64,000 nucleotides of DNA from Girardinichthys multiradiatus (lineage: Eukaryota; Chordata; Actinopteri; Cyprinodontiformes; Goodeidae), in the NCBI RefSeq assembly GCF_021462225.1, contig NC_061804.1, forward strand, positions 11,600,740-11,664,739, written 5' to 3'. The notes beneath the pieces were generated by a model, which saw only the letters and a list, made by a program, of their open reading frames with translations, had not been told where the DNA came from and did no database searches. Positions 24,001 through 32,830 of the stretch are shown piece by piece. Positions within the stretch are counted from its first letter, which is position 1, and the number at the start of each line of letters is the position of its first letter. Both the position numbers and the translations under genes were made by a program.

Positions 24001-26865
24001 ATTTATTTTAAGACCTCACCTCCAGGCCTGTACCATCCTCTTTTTCTGTTGGCGCTGCTGCATCGCTGCTACTAAACATACAAAATAGCTTCAGAGATGC
24101 ATGTCTAAGGTACCACCTCTGAGCATAAAGGTGGCACATTTTTAAAATAAATTGGGGAAAAAATCCACCTCTCGGTTACCATGGAGTAGCATCTCACCCT
24201 ATAAATGTGCAGAACACTTGTTCTAGTGCAGCTGATGATCTCCTATTCTGACCCAAACCTTTATAGTACTGTGGAAACAATGAATAAAAAATTATCTTAA
24301 ATAATAATATTTTTATTACTTATCATTTAATGCCTCAGCTTCCTCCGTCTCTCCACCTTTTATTGCTTCAACTGCTTCACTACTTCTGTACTATCATCCT
24401 CCTGATGAGACATTATTACACATAATATCTAATATAATGTCAGACATGTTAACTAGATGAGTATGATGAGGACATCTTGGTGTGTTAACGTTACCAACAC
24501 TGACGATACTCTTTAAAAAGCAAAGTTAGTCCTTCTGTTGTTTAAGCCTTTTCTTTTGTGGTTGCATTTTGCTGAAATAAGATGACAAAACATTGTTTAA
24601 ATGATGTTGACGTTACTTGGGAAGCCTAACAAAGTTAGCAGTTCAAAATGGATGGGTGCCCATCCCAGGATTAAGATGACTTAACTTAAAAGTTGTGGTT
24701 TCTAAATATCAATGTAAATTAACAACAAGATGTTATAAACCAGCCATATTCATGAGGAGCCGCTCCTTAGTAGCCCTGGCTGTGTGCTTCGGGTCGTTGT
24801 CATGCTGGAAGACCCAGCCACAACCCATCTTCAATGCCCTACTGAGGGAAGGAGGTTGTTGGCTAAGATCTCCTGATACATGGCCCCATTCATCCTCCCC
24901 TCAATACGGTGCAGTCGTACTGTCCCCTTTGCTGAAAAGCATCTCCAAAGAATGATGTTTCCACCTCCATGCTTCACGGTAGGGATGGTGTTCTTGGGGT
25001 TGTACTCATCCTTCTTCCTCCAAACACGGTGAGCGGAGTTTAGACCAAAAAGCTCTATTTTTGTCTCATCAGACCTCATGACCTTCTCCCATTCCTACTC
25101 TGGATCATCCAGATGGTCACTGGAAACTTCAGACGGGCCTGGACATGCGCTGGCTTGAGCAGGGAGACTGTGCGCTGCAGGATTTTAATCTATGGCAGCG
25201 TAGTGTGTTACTAAAGGTCTTCTTTGAGACTGTGGTCCCAGCTCTCTTCAGGCTATTGACTAGGTCCTGCCATGTAGTTCTGGGCTGATCCCTCACCTTC
25301 CTCATGATCATTGATACCCCACGAGGTGATATCTTGCATGGAGCCTCAGACCGAGGGAGATTGACCTTCATCTTGAGCTTCTTCCATTTTCTTATAATTG
25401 CTCCAACAATTGTTGCCTTCTCACCAAGCTGCTTGGCTATTTTCCTGTAGCCCTGGAGCAGGTCTACCATTTTATCCCAGATGTCCTCACACAGCTCTCT
25501 GGTCTTGGTCATGGTGGAGAGGTTGGAGTTTGTTTAATTGAGTGTGTGGAGTGAGTCGGTCTTTTATACAGATAACGAGTTCAAACAGGTGCAGTTAATC
25601 CAGGTAATGAGTGGAGAACAGGAGGTCTTCTTAAAGAGGAACCAACAGGCCTTTGAGAGCCGGGATTCTTACAGGTTGTTGGGTGATCAAATACTGATGT
25701 CATGCAATAAAATACTAATTGTTTATTTAAAAATCACACAATGTGATTTTCTGGATTTTTGTTTTAGATTCGGTCACTCACAGTTGACGAGAACCTATGA
25801 TAAAAATTAAACACTTCTACATGCTTGGATAGTGGGAAAACCTGCAAAATCGGCAGTGTATCAAATACTTGTTCTAAAAGGGTACTTGTTTTAAAATAAT
25901 TTCCCACCATCTTATATTTACACCACAAAAACCTGGTATTTTAACAGGGTTGTGCGTCCTCTCTAACTGGTTTTAGGTGGATTCCGCCCCCCAGCAGTGA
26001 CACGTCCACCCATGATCTGAGCCACTTAAAGACATCACCAAGGACAATTAATAGGATTAGTATCTACAATGGCTGGAGTTTCATTAGAGGTACAGTTCGG
26101 GGTTGTCGTATAGAGGGTTTCGGGAGCAAGCAGGACCAACCAGATGTAAAAATAAAAGGGTTTCATGAATAAATAAACAAACTGGCAGACTAAACATGAG
26201 GTTGACCATACGGTTACAAACACGAACATGAACACATAGACGAGCACATAAGGATGCAGCATTGAGTGAACAAAACAGGAGAGCATATGTAGGGCATGAA
26301 ACAGGAGAACTGGAATGAAACTAATCGGCATGGTGCAGGTGGACCAGATGAAGCTGATTATGGACTGAGACACAAAGAATAGCTGGGCTAAACAGAGAAG
26401 AAATAACATAATCTACCGAAAGGAAGTTCTTACAGAACATAAACTAAAATACATGAAGAACAAAATACAGGACTAAATAAGAAATAAAAGTGACAGCTAG
26501 AAAGCACACATATTTAATTAGAATAAGAAAAAAAACTCAAGGCAAATACACCAAGGCACCACATGGAAAATAATAATGGACCAGGTACAAAACAAAACCT
26601 AAACATCCTCGGATCCTGACGGGTTTCTAGAATATTCTCGCTGTATTCTCCACAAGCATGGCTCAGATTATTCTCAGTAATAATACTTGTACAGAAAGAA
26701 GAGCAAATGAATCAGTAGGGCTATAGTAGCTGATGTTGGTCAGTTAAAGATCAACACATTTAACCTTTAACACAGCAGAAAAAACAATATCACAGTAGTT
26801 TTCTTATTTTAAACTGAATGTAACTTACTCTGTCTCCACAGCCAGCCTGACTTCAGGAGAGCCAT
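15074..26865 (-). CDS. plekhb1: Pleckstrin homology domain-containing family B member 1 (evectin-1), 6 coding exons
   Basis: The exons in reading order are 26865-26829, 21393-21241, 18968-18866, 18778-18739, 18649-18559 and 15207-15074. All are GT-AG with agreeing phases, giving 185 aa (shorter than the roughly 220-240 aa mammalian PLEKHB1/2). The protein begins [12 protein letters not shown], the start of the evectin PH domain (residues about 4-108), with 'ILKRWK-NW-DLW-DG' and the invariant helix tryptophan W100 in 'LAWK'. A short Tyr/Pro/Gly-rich linker follows (about 112-142), then '[10 protein letters not shown]' and a hydrophobic C-terminus (about 160-185). Evectins are membrane-associated proteins of post-Golgi traffic; PLEKHB1 is known from photoreceptors and neurons. 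I chose plekhb1 over plekhb2 because 'AGPG-TH-V-V--DP' is closer to it. The first and last introns are full of transposons. A 5' UTR acceptor lies near 26920; the promoter was not found. Confidence 0.9.
15893..17460 (-). mobile_element. Tc1-like transposon, family 1 copy 2, in plekhb1 intron
   Basis: TA duplications flank it at 15891-15892 and 17461-17462. The inverted repeats are about 200 bp (15893-16092 and 17261-17460), with the 'attagcatat' direct repeats at the tip and inner border. The length is 1568 bp. It lies in the last plekhb1 intron and its transposase reads in the same direction as the host gene. The two arms differ at only a few positions, so the insertion appears fairly recent. 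Confidence 0.94.
16170..17132 (-). CDS. Tc1-like DD34E transposase, 320 aa, open frame (copy 2)
   Basis: This is a single open frame from an ATG 329 bp inside the right end of the element. The N-terminal half is a paired-like helix-turn-helix region (residues about 1-110, with '[21 protein letters not shown]'). The catalytic triad is intact: D134 (FSDESKF), D224 (FQHDLAPAH) and E259 (DLNPIENLW), with 34 residues between the last two. Compared with copy 1 it lacks 14 residues after position 113, a basic stretch at the join of the DNA-binding and catalytic domains where Tc1 proteins usually carry a nuclear localisation signal. Whether the protein still works is uncertain. Copy 3 shares the same gap. 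Confidence 0.88.
   Translation of the reverse strand: MGKTADLTAVQKATIDTLKQEGKTQKEISVRISCSQSAVSRHLSGKSVGRKKCGRKRCTTRRGDRTLRKIVEKGRFQTLGDLRKQWTESGVETSRATVHRHVQEMGYRCRIPQTWATEKQHWTVAQWSKVLFSDESKFCKSFRNQGARVWRKTGEKEMPKYQKSSVKYPQSVMVWGAVSAAGVGPLCFIKGRVNAASYQEILEHFMLPSAEKLYGDEDFIFQHDLAPAHSAKTTGKWFTDHGITVLNWPANSPDLNPIENLWDIVKRTLRDSRPNTLDELKVTIEASLASIRPQQCHRLIASMPRRIEAVISAKGFPTKY
17480..17765 (+). mobile_element. Small Tc1-like relic
   Basis: 'gtggtggcagcatcatgctgtgg' at 17671-17693 is the strongly conserved GGGS-x-MxW-coding stretch of Tc1 transposases, here on the + strand. Flanking text is consistent with a degraded copy, but no ends are visible. Confidence 0.5.
17772..17850 (-). repeat. LINE-type 3' tail
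   Basis: On the - strand this reads 'aaagtgccttgagacgacat' followed by a 'ggcgctgtataaataaaact' end. It is a conserved teleost retroposon tail, related to the one at 51308-51380. Only the tail is present. Confidence 0.6.
19340..19765 (-). pseudogene. Tc1-like transposase relic in plekhb1 intron
   Basis: A 69-codon frame on the - strand (19743-19534) starts '[20 protein letters not shown]', a clear Tc1-type central block. Further - strand text between 19360 and 19530 fits the following catalytic-D and 'PDL-P-EHLW' region in broken form. Terminal repeats were not identified. Confidence 0.72.
20135..20255 (-). mobile_element. Short Tc1-like fragment
   Basis: 'tctgagcttcatgctctgaccttgggctgaat' near 20187-20218, and the following 'gggacgt..actcctg', match the element at 14025-14080 in sequence and order. 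It abuts a LINE fragment. Confidence 0.55.
20256..20935 (+). mobile_element. L2/Rex-like LINE 3' fragment in plekhb1 intron
   Basis: The + strand encodes '[20 protein letters not shown]' and '[11 protein letters not shown]...[12 protein letters not shown]' (20276-20430), the segment after the reverse-transcriptase catalytic core of L2/Rex-type LINEs. A 'NxxxARLLT'-like portion and a C-terminal segment follow, with a tail ending 'aataaagtcggattggatt'. It is 5'-truncated, contains stops, and is antisense to plekhb1. Confidence 0.75.
21690..21840 (+). repeat. SINE-like 3' part
   Basis: 'ccctgcctctcgcccatagactgctgg' at 21741-21767, and 'cccactatggaataagcggtagaaaatgactgactg', match the 3' half of the repeat at 59425-59755. 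Only the tail portion is present, ending in a short tandem of 'gact'. Confidence 0.65.
21855..23020 (-). mobile_element. Old Tc1-like transposon relic split by a small insertion
   Basis: The order of landmarks fits a Tc1-like element on the - strand: a terminal-like start near 21860, 'tagctttctggcagacattaaagg' at 22381-22404, a GRP-type DNA-binding portion near 22690-22860, and an end near 'gatggcaggtg' at 22992-23002. Stops are frequent. About 280 bp of unrelated sequence (22100-22375) interrupts it. It lies in the first plekhb1 intron directly next to another Tc1-like element. Confidence 0.6.
22100..22375. mobile_element. Nonautonomous repeat nested in the relic
   Basis: The block beginning 'tgtcgggatcatgttaggtt' interrupts the Tc1-like relic between two of its recognisable parts. 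Its left end resembles the reverse complement of the end of the block at 26080-26625 ('cctaaacatcctcggatcctg'), suggesting two copies of one nonautonomous family in opposite orientation. The boundaries are approximate. Confidence 0.4.
23202..25512 (-). pseudogene. Broken Tc1-like transposase
   Basis: The N-terminal part (25512-25129) reads '[18 protein letters not shown]...IAKQLGE' with a helix-turn-helix. The middle (25079-24831) has '[11 protein letters not shown]', '[14 protein letters not shown]' and '[13 protein letters not shown]', with the first catalytic D. The C-terminal part (23420-23202) reads '[15 protein letters not shown]'. The region with the second D and the E is lost at the insertion. 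Several frameshifts separate the parts. Confidence 0.8.
23421..24755. mobile_element. Unidentified 1.3-kb insertion inside the Tc1-like element
   Basis: The block is foreign to the surrounding transposon: the transposase text stops at about 23420 and resumes near 24756. It carries a 110-codon + strand frame (23462-23794) ending in a Ser-run and a basic tail ([17 protein letters not shown]), with no domain I recognise. Downstream are an AATAAA near 24280 and a TATA-like 'gttatatag' near 23880. No clear terminal repeats or target duplication were found, and roughly 100 bp of transposase is missing at the join. It could be part of a retroelement, but I cannot show this. Confidence 0.4.
26080..26640. 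mobile_element. Nonautonomous repeat, possible partner of 22100-22375
   Basis: A low-complexity, A-rich block with many 'gaac', 'acaaaac' and 'taaacaaac' steps ends in 'acctaaacatcctcggatcctgacgg'. The end resembles the reverse complement of the start of 22100-22375. The minus frame at 26035-26409 shows no domain. The family is not recognised with certainty. Confidence 0.35.
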
Positions 26866-27555
26866 GTTTCTCAGCAGCAGTCCGTTTTGTTGTTTTGTTT
26901 AATAATCTTCCAACTGAAGTAAAAATAGGAAATAGGAATTTATCTGATATGATGATCTGATTCTGAATCTGGCCTGGAGCTCATGGTCTGTGTCTGTTTA
27001 TATTCCCTGTGCCTGGCAGATTATTCTGAGGCTGATTGACAGGATCCTTCTGGATTAGGGTGCCACGCCCTCTCGTCAAGTTTTGCCTCGCTCCTTCTGG
27101 GCTGATGTTTCCCGCTGACACTCACATCATGTCCATGTCTTTATTAGACTCTTTAACTCTCAGAAACAGAAGCTCTGTGCCTCATGTGCCTCTGATTTCT
27201 GGTCTAAATTACAGCAAGTTTTACATGTTAATCCCTGCTGTGAGATAACATGAGGATTAGCCCAATAGTCCCCAGGTCATTTATGAGAGTCTGTCCCTGC
27301 TGGCTTTCCAGGTAGAAAGCTGTGACATCATTTCCTTCAATGGCCCTGAGGACGTGTTGGTCTCCTTGTGACATGTTTGTGACACATTTTCTTCCTTTAA
27401 GATGAATATTTTCTAGAATGTTTTTAGATTTATGCTCACTGTCTCCATGGAAATAATGATTTAAAGGTCTGAGGTAATGTCATTCAAACGTTTTAAAATT
27501 ACAGTTTCAGAAACAATAATTCCTTAATTCTTTAAGATATTTAACATGACAGCAT

Positions 27556-28235
27556 TAAAAAAATGCTTCTATGCTCAAATAAAATGTTGCATAAATATAA
27601 ATTACGCTGCACATCACCACGAACAGACCATCTCTGCAATAAAGCATGGTGGTGGCAGCATCATGGTGCTGGTGATGGTTTTCTTCAGCAGGGACAGGGA
27701 AGCTGGTCAGAGTTGATGGGAAGATGGATGGAGTTACAATCCTGGAAGAAAACCTGTTAGGCTAAAGAAGACTGGAGACTGGGGTGGAGGTTCACCTTCC
27801 AGCTGGACAACCACCCTAAACCTACAGCCAGAGATACAATGGATGGTTTATATCTAAGCACATTCAGGTGTTGTTTAAATTACCTAGTCAAAGTCCAGAT
27901 CTAAATCCAATTGAGAATCTTTGGCAAGACTTGAAAACCAATTCACAGATGTTTTCTATCCGATTTGACTGAGCTGGAGCTGTTTTATGAAGAAGAATGG
28001 GGAAAATATCAGTCTGTAGCTGTTCAAAGACAGTAGTGCCCTAAAAAACCTGCAGCTGGACCTGCAAAGATAGGTGGTTCTGCAGAGAATAAATCAGGGG
28101 GCTGATTACAATTGCACACCACTTCTAGGAGTCGTTCTCTTAGGCATGCTACAGCGCCGACAGCTCCAAGAAGAAAACTTGACCAGACGATCTGAAAGAC
28201 TGAAATGTGAAACAGCACTTGTATGGAGAGTCTGA
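27556..28235 (+). pseudogene. Tc1-like transposase relic
   Basis: On the + strand 'aagcatggtggtggcagcatcatgg' (27641-27665) encodes the KHGGGS-type block. It is followed by the equivalents of 'GKLVRVDGKMDGV', 'FQLDNHPKP', '[17 protein letters not shown]' (near 27890-27940) and 'ELELFYEEEWGKY'. Frameshifts and stops break it. LTR B starts immediately after it. Confidence 0.8.
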
Positions 28236-28242
28236 ACCATTT

Positions 28243-30009
28243 TGTTGGGACCCACAGCCATGGATTGCAACATGAAAGGCCAGTACAAACTTACCTGGAA
28301 CTTTCAAAATAAATTGCATTAACCTATGTACGGCACAGCCAGGAAACGGGGTAACTGCGGACTTCCTGTGACGTCACTGTCCAGATAAAAGCACCTCTTG
28401 CTACATCCTGTCTCTTCCACAGGTCCTCTGCAGGACCAGGATAGGGGAGAGAGCACGCTAATGTCTCTTTGCTGGCAAAAAGACATAAACTCTTCAAACT
28501 GGATCCAAGGGTGTCATAAGATCATATGCACAAGTTAAGTACTGATGAATTACTGTTGAAAGGATCTGGTATTCATTCATAAAAAGGGATAATTAAGGTA
28601 CAAGCCTGGCTTGACTTTCTCTCTGAGGCCTGCAGAAGCAAACTGTGTTCCAGAGAAGTTCCCAGTAGAGACCCTGTCTCTACGAAGAGTGGCGCGGTTT
28701 TCCCCGGTCTGAAGGACAACAGGAGCCTCATCCTGTGGTAAGGTGCAGTTAGTCAGCGGACAGAACGGGCCTCAAGCCACAGCTCCGGAGGTTAGCTGGA
28801 AGCTAACCCTTTGTTCACAGAGCTTTCTTCAAACTTCGTCGCCTGGACAATGTTTCCTCAGCATGGTTCAGAGGTTAGGGTTTGGGCAGCGTAATAGAGA
28901 GATATTTATATTGAAATGATCTAAACGTTTTTCATTTTATGAAGTTTTGTTTGTGTTGAACTCAGCTATCTTGGGGCTAGCAGGCTATCTGCAGCACATG
29001 TGCTCAGGTTGTGTTATTTGTATGTTTTTAAAGTTAAGACTAACTTTATTTAAAGGGTGATTTTAAACAGAAGATTGATCATAACCGCCGTCTGCGTTTA
29101 TGCATTTTAACCCTTTTATTAACCCTGGTATTTTAAAGATGTGGGTTTGATTCTGGTGCTAAGCTATTAGCTTCTTTTGTTTGCTCAACTGCTAACAGCT
29201 GAGAACACGTGCTTGCTGCTAAAGACTATTTACCCAGAAAGGTTTAGTTTTCAATCCAGTAAATAATGTGTCCCTAAACATCATTTACTAGATTTGATAA
29301 CTAAGTAAACACCATTAAGCCCCATTTCTCCAGAAAGATTTGGCTCTTATTCAAAATAATATTTCTTTGAATATTATTTTAATAAATAAAGGCAGCTAAT
29401 GAGACACCGTTGAGAATTAGTCATCCAGAAGGTTGGTTTTATTCAGCAGATCATTATTTAAAACATTATTTTATTCAAATAATATTTTATCTGACCTTGC
29501 ATTGTGAATGGTTGTCTAAACGTTTGCTGATTATTGCCTAAGTTGGTTCCAAGATTAACTTAACTTCATTTCCAGATTCTTCAAGATAATCCTTGGTCCT
29601 CAAACATAAACATTGCATGGTAATGTTGCATCATTCTTTTTGTCATGGTTTTCAATCATCTTTAATCAACTTGTTTATATTGTACATAGTCCATTAGTCT
29701 TCATTATTCTTTAATTCTGCTTGGTAGTTTAGTTGGATTGTTTTAGCATAGTAAAGAGTTTGTTGATTGAAATATGTTGACTTATTTTTGTTAATAAATT
29801 CTTGTATTTTAAGAAATTGTGTGAATTTATTCCATATATGTGCAGAGTTTATGCTGTTCAATAATGTCAGAGCTCGTCTCACACCTTTCTATTTTGTCCT
29901 AATTCCATCGCCTTACTGGGCTGGTATTCACAGGACAACCCTTAACAGATTCAAATATTATTTGATAAAATATTAATATTAAATAATATTTTCAGTCACA
30001 ATCGCAACA
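28243..30009 (+). mobile_element. Solo LTR-like repeat B (1767 bp)
   Basis: It starts TGTTGGGACCC and ends ...CGCAACA, and is collinear with 10992-13472 after removal of that copy's hAT insertion. Flanking 4-mers are 'attt' and 'tttt', a weaker duplication than for copy A. A TATA-like 'agataaaagc' lies at about 28384. It shows the empty target of the hAT element (GCTGGAAG near 28796-28803). No internal retroviral sequence adjoins it. Confidence 0.72.
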
Positions 30010-30599
30010 TTTTTCACATCTGGGTCTCCCAACAGGCAGCTCTAGAATGTATTTTCTCCTACAGAAATGTAGGTCTTGTGAGCAAGCTGGTTGACAACAG
30101 CTCCTCCACTGTTGTTCCTTTTGATGACAGTCTGCAGGGTTTTCAGTGGTGGATACATAAAACCATTGTTGTAGGTTTGTGTAATACGTACCCTCTGACC
30201 TGACAGAGCTTTATATTATGCCTATTAGTAATAATTATTAAAAATGTTAACATGATAAACTAAAGTTGTCATTATGAAAAAGCATACATGTGCCCCACTG
30301 CTTTAAACTTGAAAGACAGCCAATCAAAAATGGGAAATCTGTTGCTATGGCACTGTGTGGTAGCGCCATGGCAACACACAGTAGAAAGAAAACTATGTAT
30401 TTAATCTTTATTTATACAAGTTGTCTCACTGAGATCCAAGATCTCATCTATAAGAGACAACGATTATAAGAAACAAACAACAAAGTTATCTAAAGTTACA
30501 AACACAGTACCAATACGAAAAGTTCAAACATTCAACTCAAATTAGAAAAGCTAGTAAAATATGACCTAAAAACAAGAGTAGGAAGATGTATCTACTTAT
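30010..30599. other. Intergenic DNA, nothing identified
   Basis: Sequence between LTR B and a LINE-like tail, with no frame or motif I recognise. Confidence 0.4.
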
Positions 30600-30960
30600 A
30601 TTCAATTCAAAAATACTTTATTAATCCCAAAGGGAAATTAAATGTTGTTGTAGCTCATATTCTGCAGGTTTCTTCAAAGAAGAAAAGAGCCGTTGTAGAT
30701 GCTGACGGCTGGGGAAGAAAGGATCTCCTGTAGCGTATAAATCACCCTCTCAAAGGAATCAACATCCTGCTGTAGAGCAGTCCAAGTAGAAGGAGCAGAG
30801 TAAAACAATGCTTTTTTTCCAGGTTCTAATCGTGCCATCGGACCACTGAAGGAGATAAAGTCCTGAGAGGAAGTCTGTGTGTGGACTATCAAAGTGACAT
30901 GGAGGAGGATAAATAAGGTGGGAACAGTCCAAGGATAGCAGATGAAAATGAACCATTGCA
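30600..30960 (-). mobile_element. Retroposon 3' end (tail type 'tttattaatccc')
   Basis: 'ttcaattcaaaaatactttattaatcccaaagggaaatta' at 30601-30640 is the reverse complement of a retroposon tail common in fish; similar tails occur at 36160-36215 (+) and 55497-55550 (-). The next 300 bp contain a broken frame on the - strand ('LEPGKKALFYSAPSTWTALQ'), which could be the end of a LINE coding region. The family is not assigned. Confidence 0.55.
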
Positions 30961-31399
30961 TGAGTCTATGGCTTGATAGTGATGGCCAGTTTACTCAACA
31001 ATATGAAGTAGAGTGATGAGTGAGAGATTTTTCCCATGTTATAAACCGTAATGCTCCATGATGGACAGCATGACAGTAATCCAGCCGAGGTAGGAAGGTC
31101 ATTAAGACAAGATGCCTCCTGGTTCTGAAAGAAGGCAATAGCTAAAGAAAATCCATAGTTCAAACCTCAACTTCTTTACATATTCAATAAGTTTCCTAAA
31201 TGGAAGGTTATTGTTAATTCCTAAGCCAAGGTACTTTAAGTTTCAACAAACTATTGGTGTACCGGTTTTTATGGTTTTTGTGCTTCCGTTTTGTTAGCAA
31301 ACAACATAACTTTGTTTTATCGGCATTTAGTTTCAGACTATCTAAAAGCACAGCTTTCGTTGTTTTTTGTTTTTCTCATCTCCTTACGTCTGATGTAAA

Positions 31400-31508
31400 A
31401 AAATAAACATTTAAACAACGTAACTTCCGGTAGAGTGGGCGTGTCTTAACCTGTCAAACTAACCGAAGAAAAACAAAAACAAACCGAAGGCTGAGGTTCC
31501 GGTGGACG
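31400..31508 (+). promoter_or_regulatory. tbcel: tbcel promoter and noncoding first exon
   Basis: An ETS-type site 'acttccgg' at 31423-31430, followed by 'gagtgggcgtgtc', lies just upstream of a likely noncoding exon. That exon would end at 31508 ('ggacg|gtgagtggg', a strong donor). The surrounding 400 bp is richer in CpG than the flanks. It is in the right position and orientation to be the first exon of tbcel, whose coding start is 3.6 kb downstream. The transcription start is inferred only. Confidence 0.55.
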
Positions 31509-32162
31509 GTGAGTGGGCTCATCTCTAACCTTACCGTTTCAGAACCAAAATAGACTGTAATGTTCCGTCTATATGTCCCCAAACACCAGCAGCCATCGAC
31601 ACGTTCTCCCTTTTACCGGACTGGATGGAAGATAAACCAAAGTACTGCGTGTTCTGATCCGCTTTGTCGTGGTTACAGTTTAAATGGTCTGTTTCCAGCT
31701 GGAACCCCTTAAAACACCCGAATTTGCTGGTTTGTTCTGTGTTTTTATGTCTTTAGCTTGAGCTGCATTGTCCGAGCAGGCTTTGTTTGCATGCAGCCCC
31801 AACCAGCCGCTTCCTCGCTGACTTTGAGGGTGATTCGCCAAACTCTGTTGAAAAAAACCGATAATTTAATTCCAGATTGCTTTAAACAAGAATCTGAACA
31901 TGCAGGGATAAAACATTGACCTTACTTTAGGCCAAATATACCCAATGTATTTTCCGGGGCAAATTTTCAGTCGATGCTTTCTGTGGTTTAGTGAAAAAAG
32001 AGAAAAACAATTGAAATGTGAAATGTCAGTGCCGTACAGTAGAGGGCAGCAGAGAGCGGCGTTTAAAGTTGAAAATTTTAATTATAAAAAGTAAATTCCT
32101 AAATTTTTCTTTGTGACGAATTTAACAAAAACACAATTGGTCCTTTTCCTTTTTTAAATGAC

Positions 32163-32830
32163 TCCAGGTGCCTCCCAGTACATTAGAATATCAGTGAAAA
32201 GCTCATTTATGCCAGATTTTTAATTTAGAATGTTAAACTATTGATTTATTCCACAAAGTGTGATATATTTTAAATGTTTATTTCTGTTGATTTTGATGAT
32301 TACGGCTTACAACCCATTAAAACACAAATAGATTTTTAAAAATGAAAGAATATTAATATATTATCAGACCAGTATTTTAATACAGAAATGTGGACATCAA
32401 TGCAGCATGGCATTTGTGTGTGTGTTTTTCAAGGAAGCTCAAGATGCTTCCAAGGCCTTCAGACCTTCATCTCATCTGCGTTGTTGCCATTTCTCATCAT
32501 TCTATTGACAACAGCTCATACAGTTAATAACACCCTCCTTGAGGAGGGTGTTATTAACTGTTTGCTGGACAACTGTCACGTTAGCAGTCTTTCCCATCAT
32601 TGTCCATACAATAACAACATTTCTGCGTTAAAATTCCTTGTTTTGGCCTAATTTCTGAAATTGAACTTTGAGTTTTCATTTGCTTGACAAAATTATCCAA
32701 ATGAACAGATAGATATAAATGGTTGAAATATACCCCTCTGTTTAGAATGAAACTGTGAGTTTCACTGTTTTTATCTGAATTACTGGAATAAAAGTTTTGA
32801 TGATTTTCTAATTTATTGAGACACGCAGTC
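32163..32830 (-). mobile_element. Deleted Tc1-like element in tbcel intron 1
   Basis: The left end 'aggtgcctcccagtacatta' and the right end (reverse complement) 'cgtgtctcaataaattagaa' are degraded inverted repeats of the family also found at 42421-43199. Inside, on the - strand near 32605-32540, are the first codons of a transposase resembling family 1 (MMGKTANVTVVQQ). Most of the transposase is missing. A 19-bp-arm palindrome lies at 32520-32561. Confidence 0.68.

Larger units (their letters stand above)
23031..25882 (-). mobile_element. Degenerate Tc1-like transposon interrupted by a 1.3-kb insert
   Basis: The left end, after TA at 23029-23030, starts 'cagtggggagaacaggtatt'; the right end near 25855-25882 carries a decayed version of the same repeat. 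The inner arms share 'ctggatttttgttttagatt' and flanking text, giving inverted repeats of about 210 bp. The transposase lies between them on the - strand in pieces (24831-25512 and 23202-23420). An unrelated block (23421-24755) replaces part of the catalytic region. Without it the element would be about 1.5 kb, normal for Tc1. Confidence 0.78.

Noticed and set aside
26035..26409. 124-codon - strand frame with hydrophobic stretches
   Set aside because: It lies across an A-rich interspersed repeat; T-rich antisense reading gives many Phe/Leu/Ser codons by composition alone.
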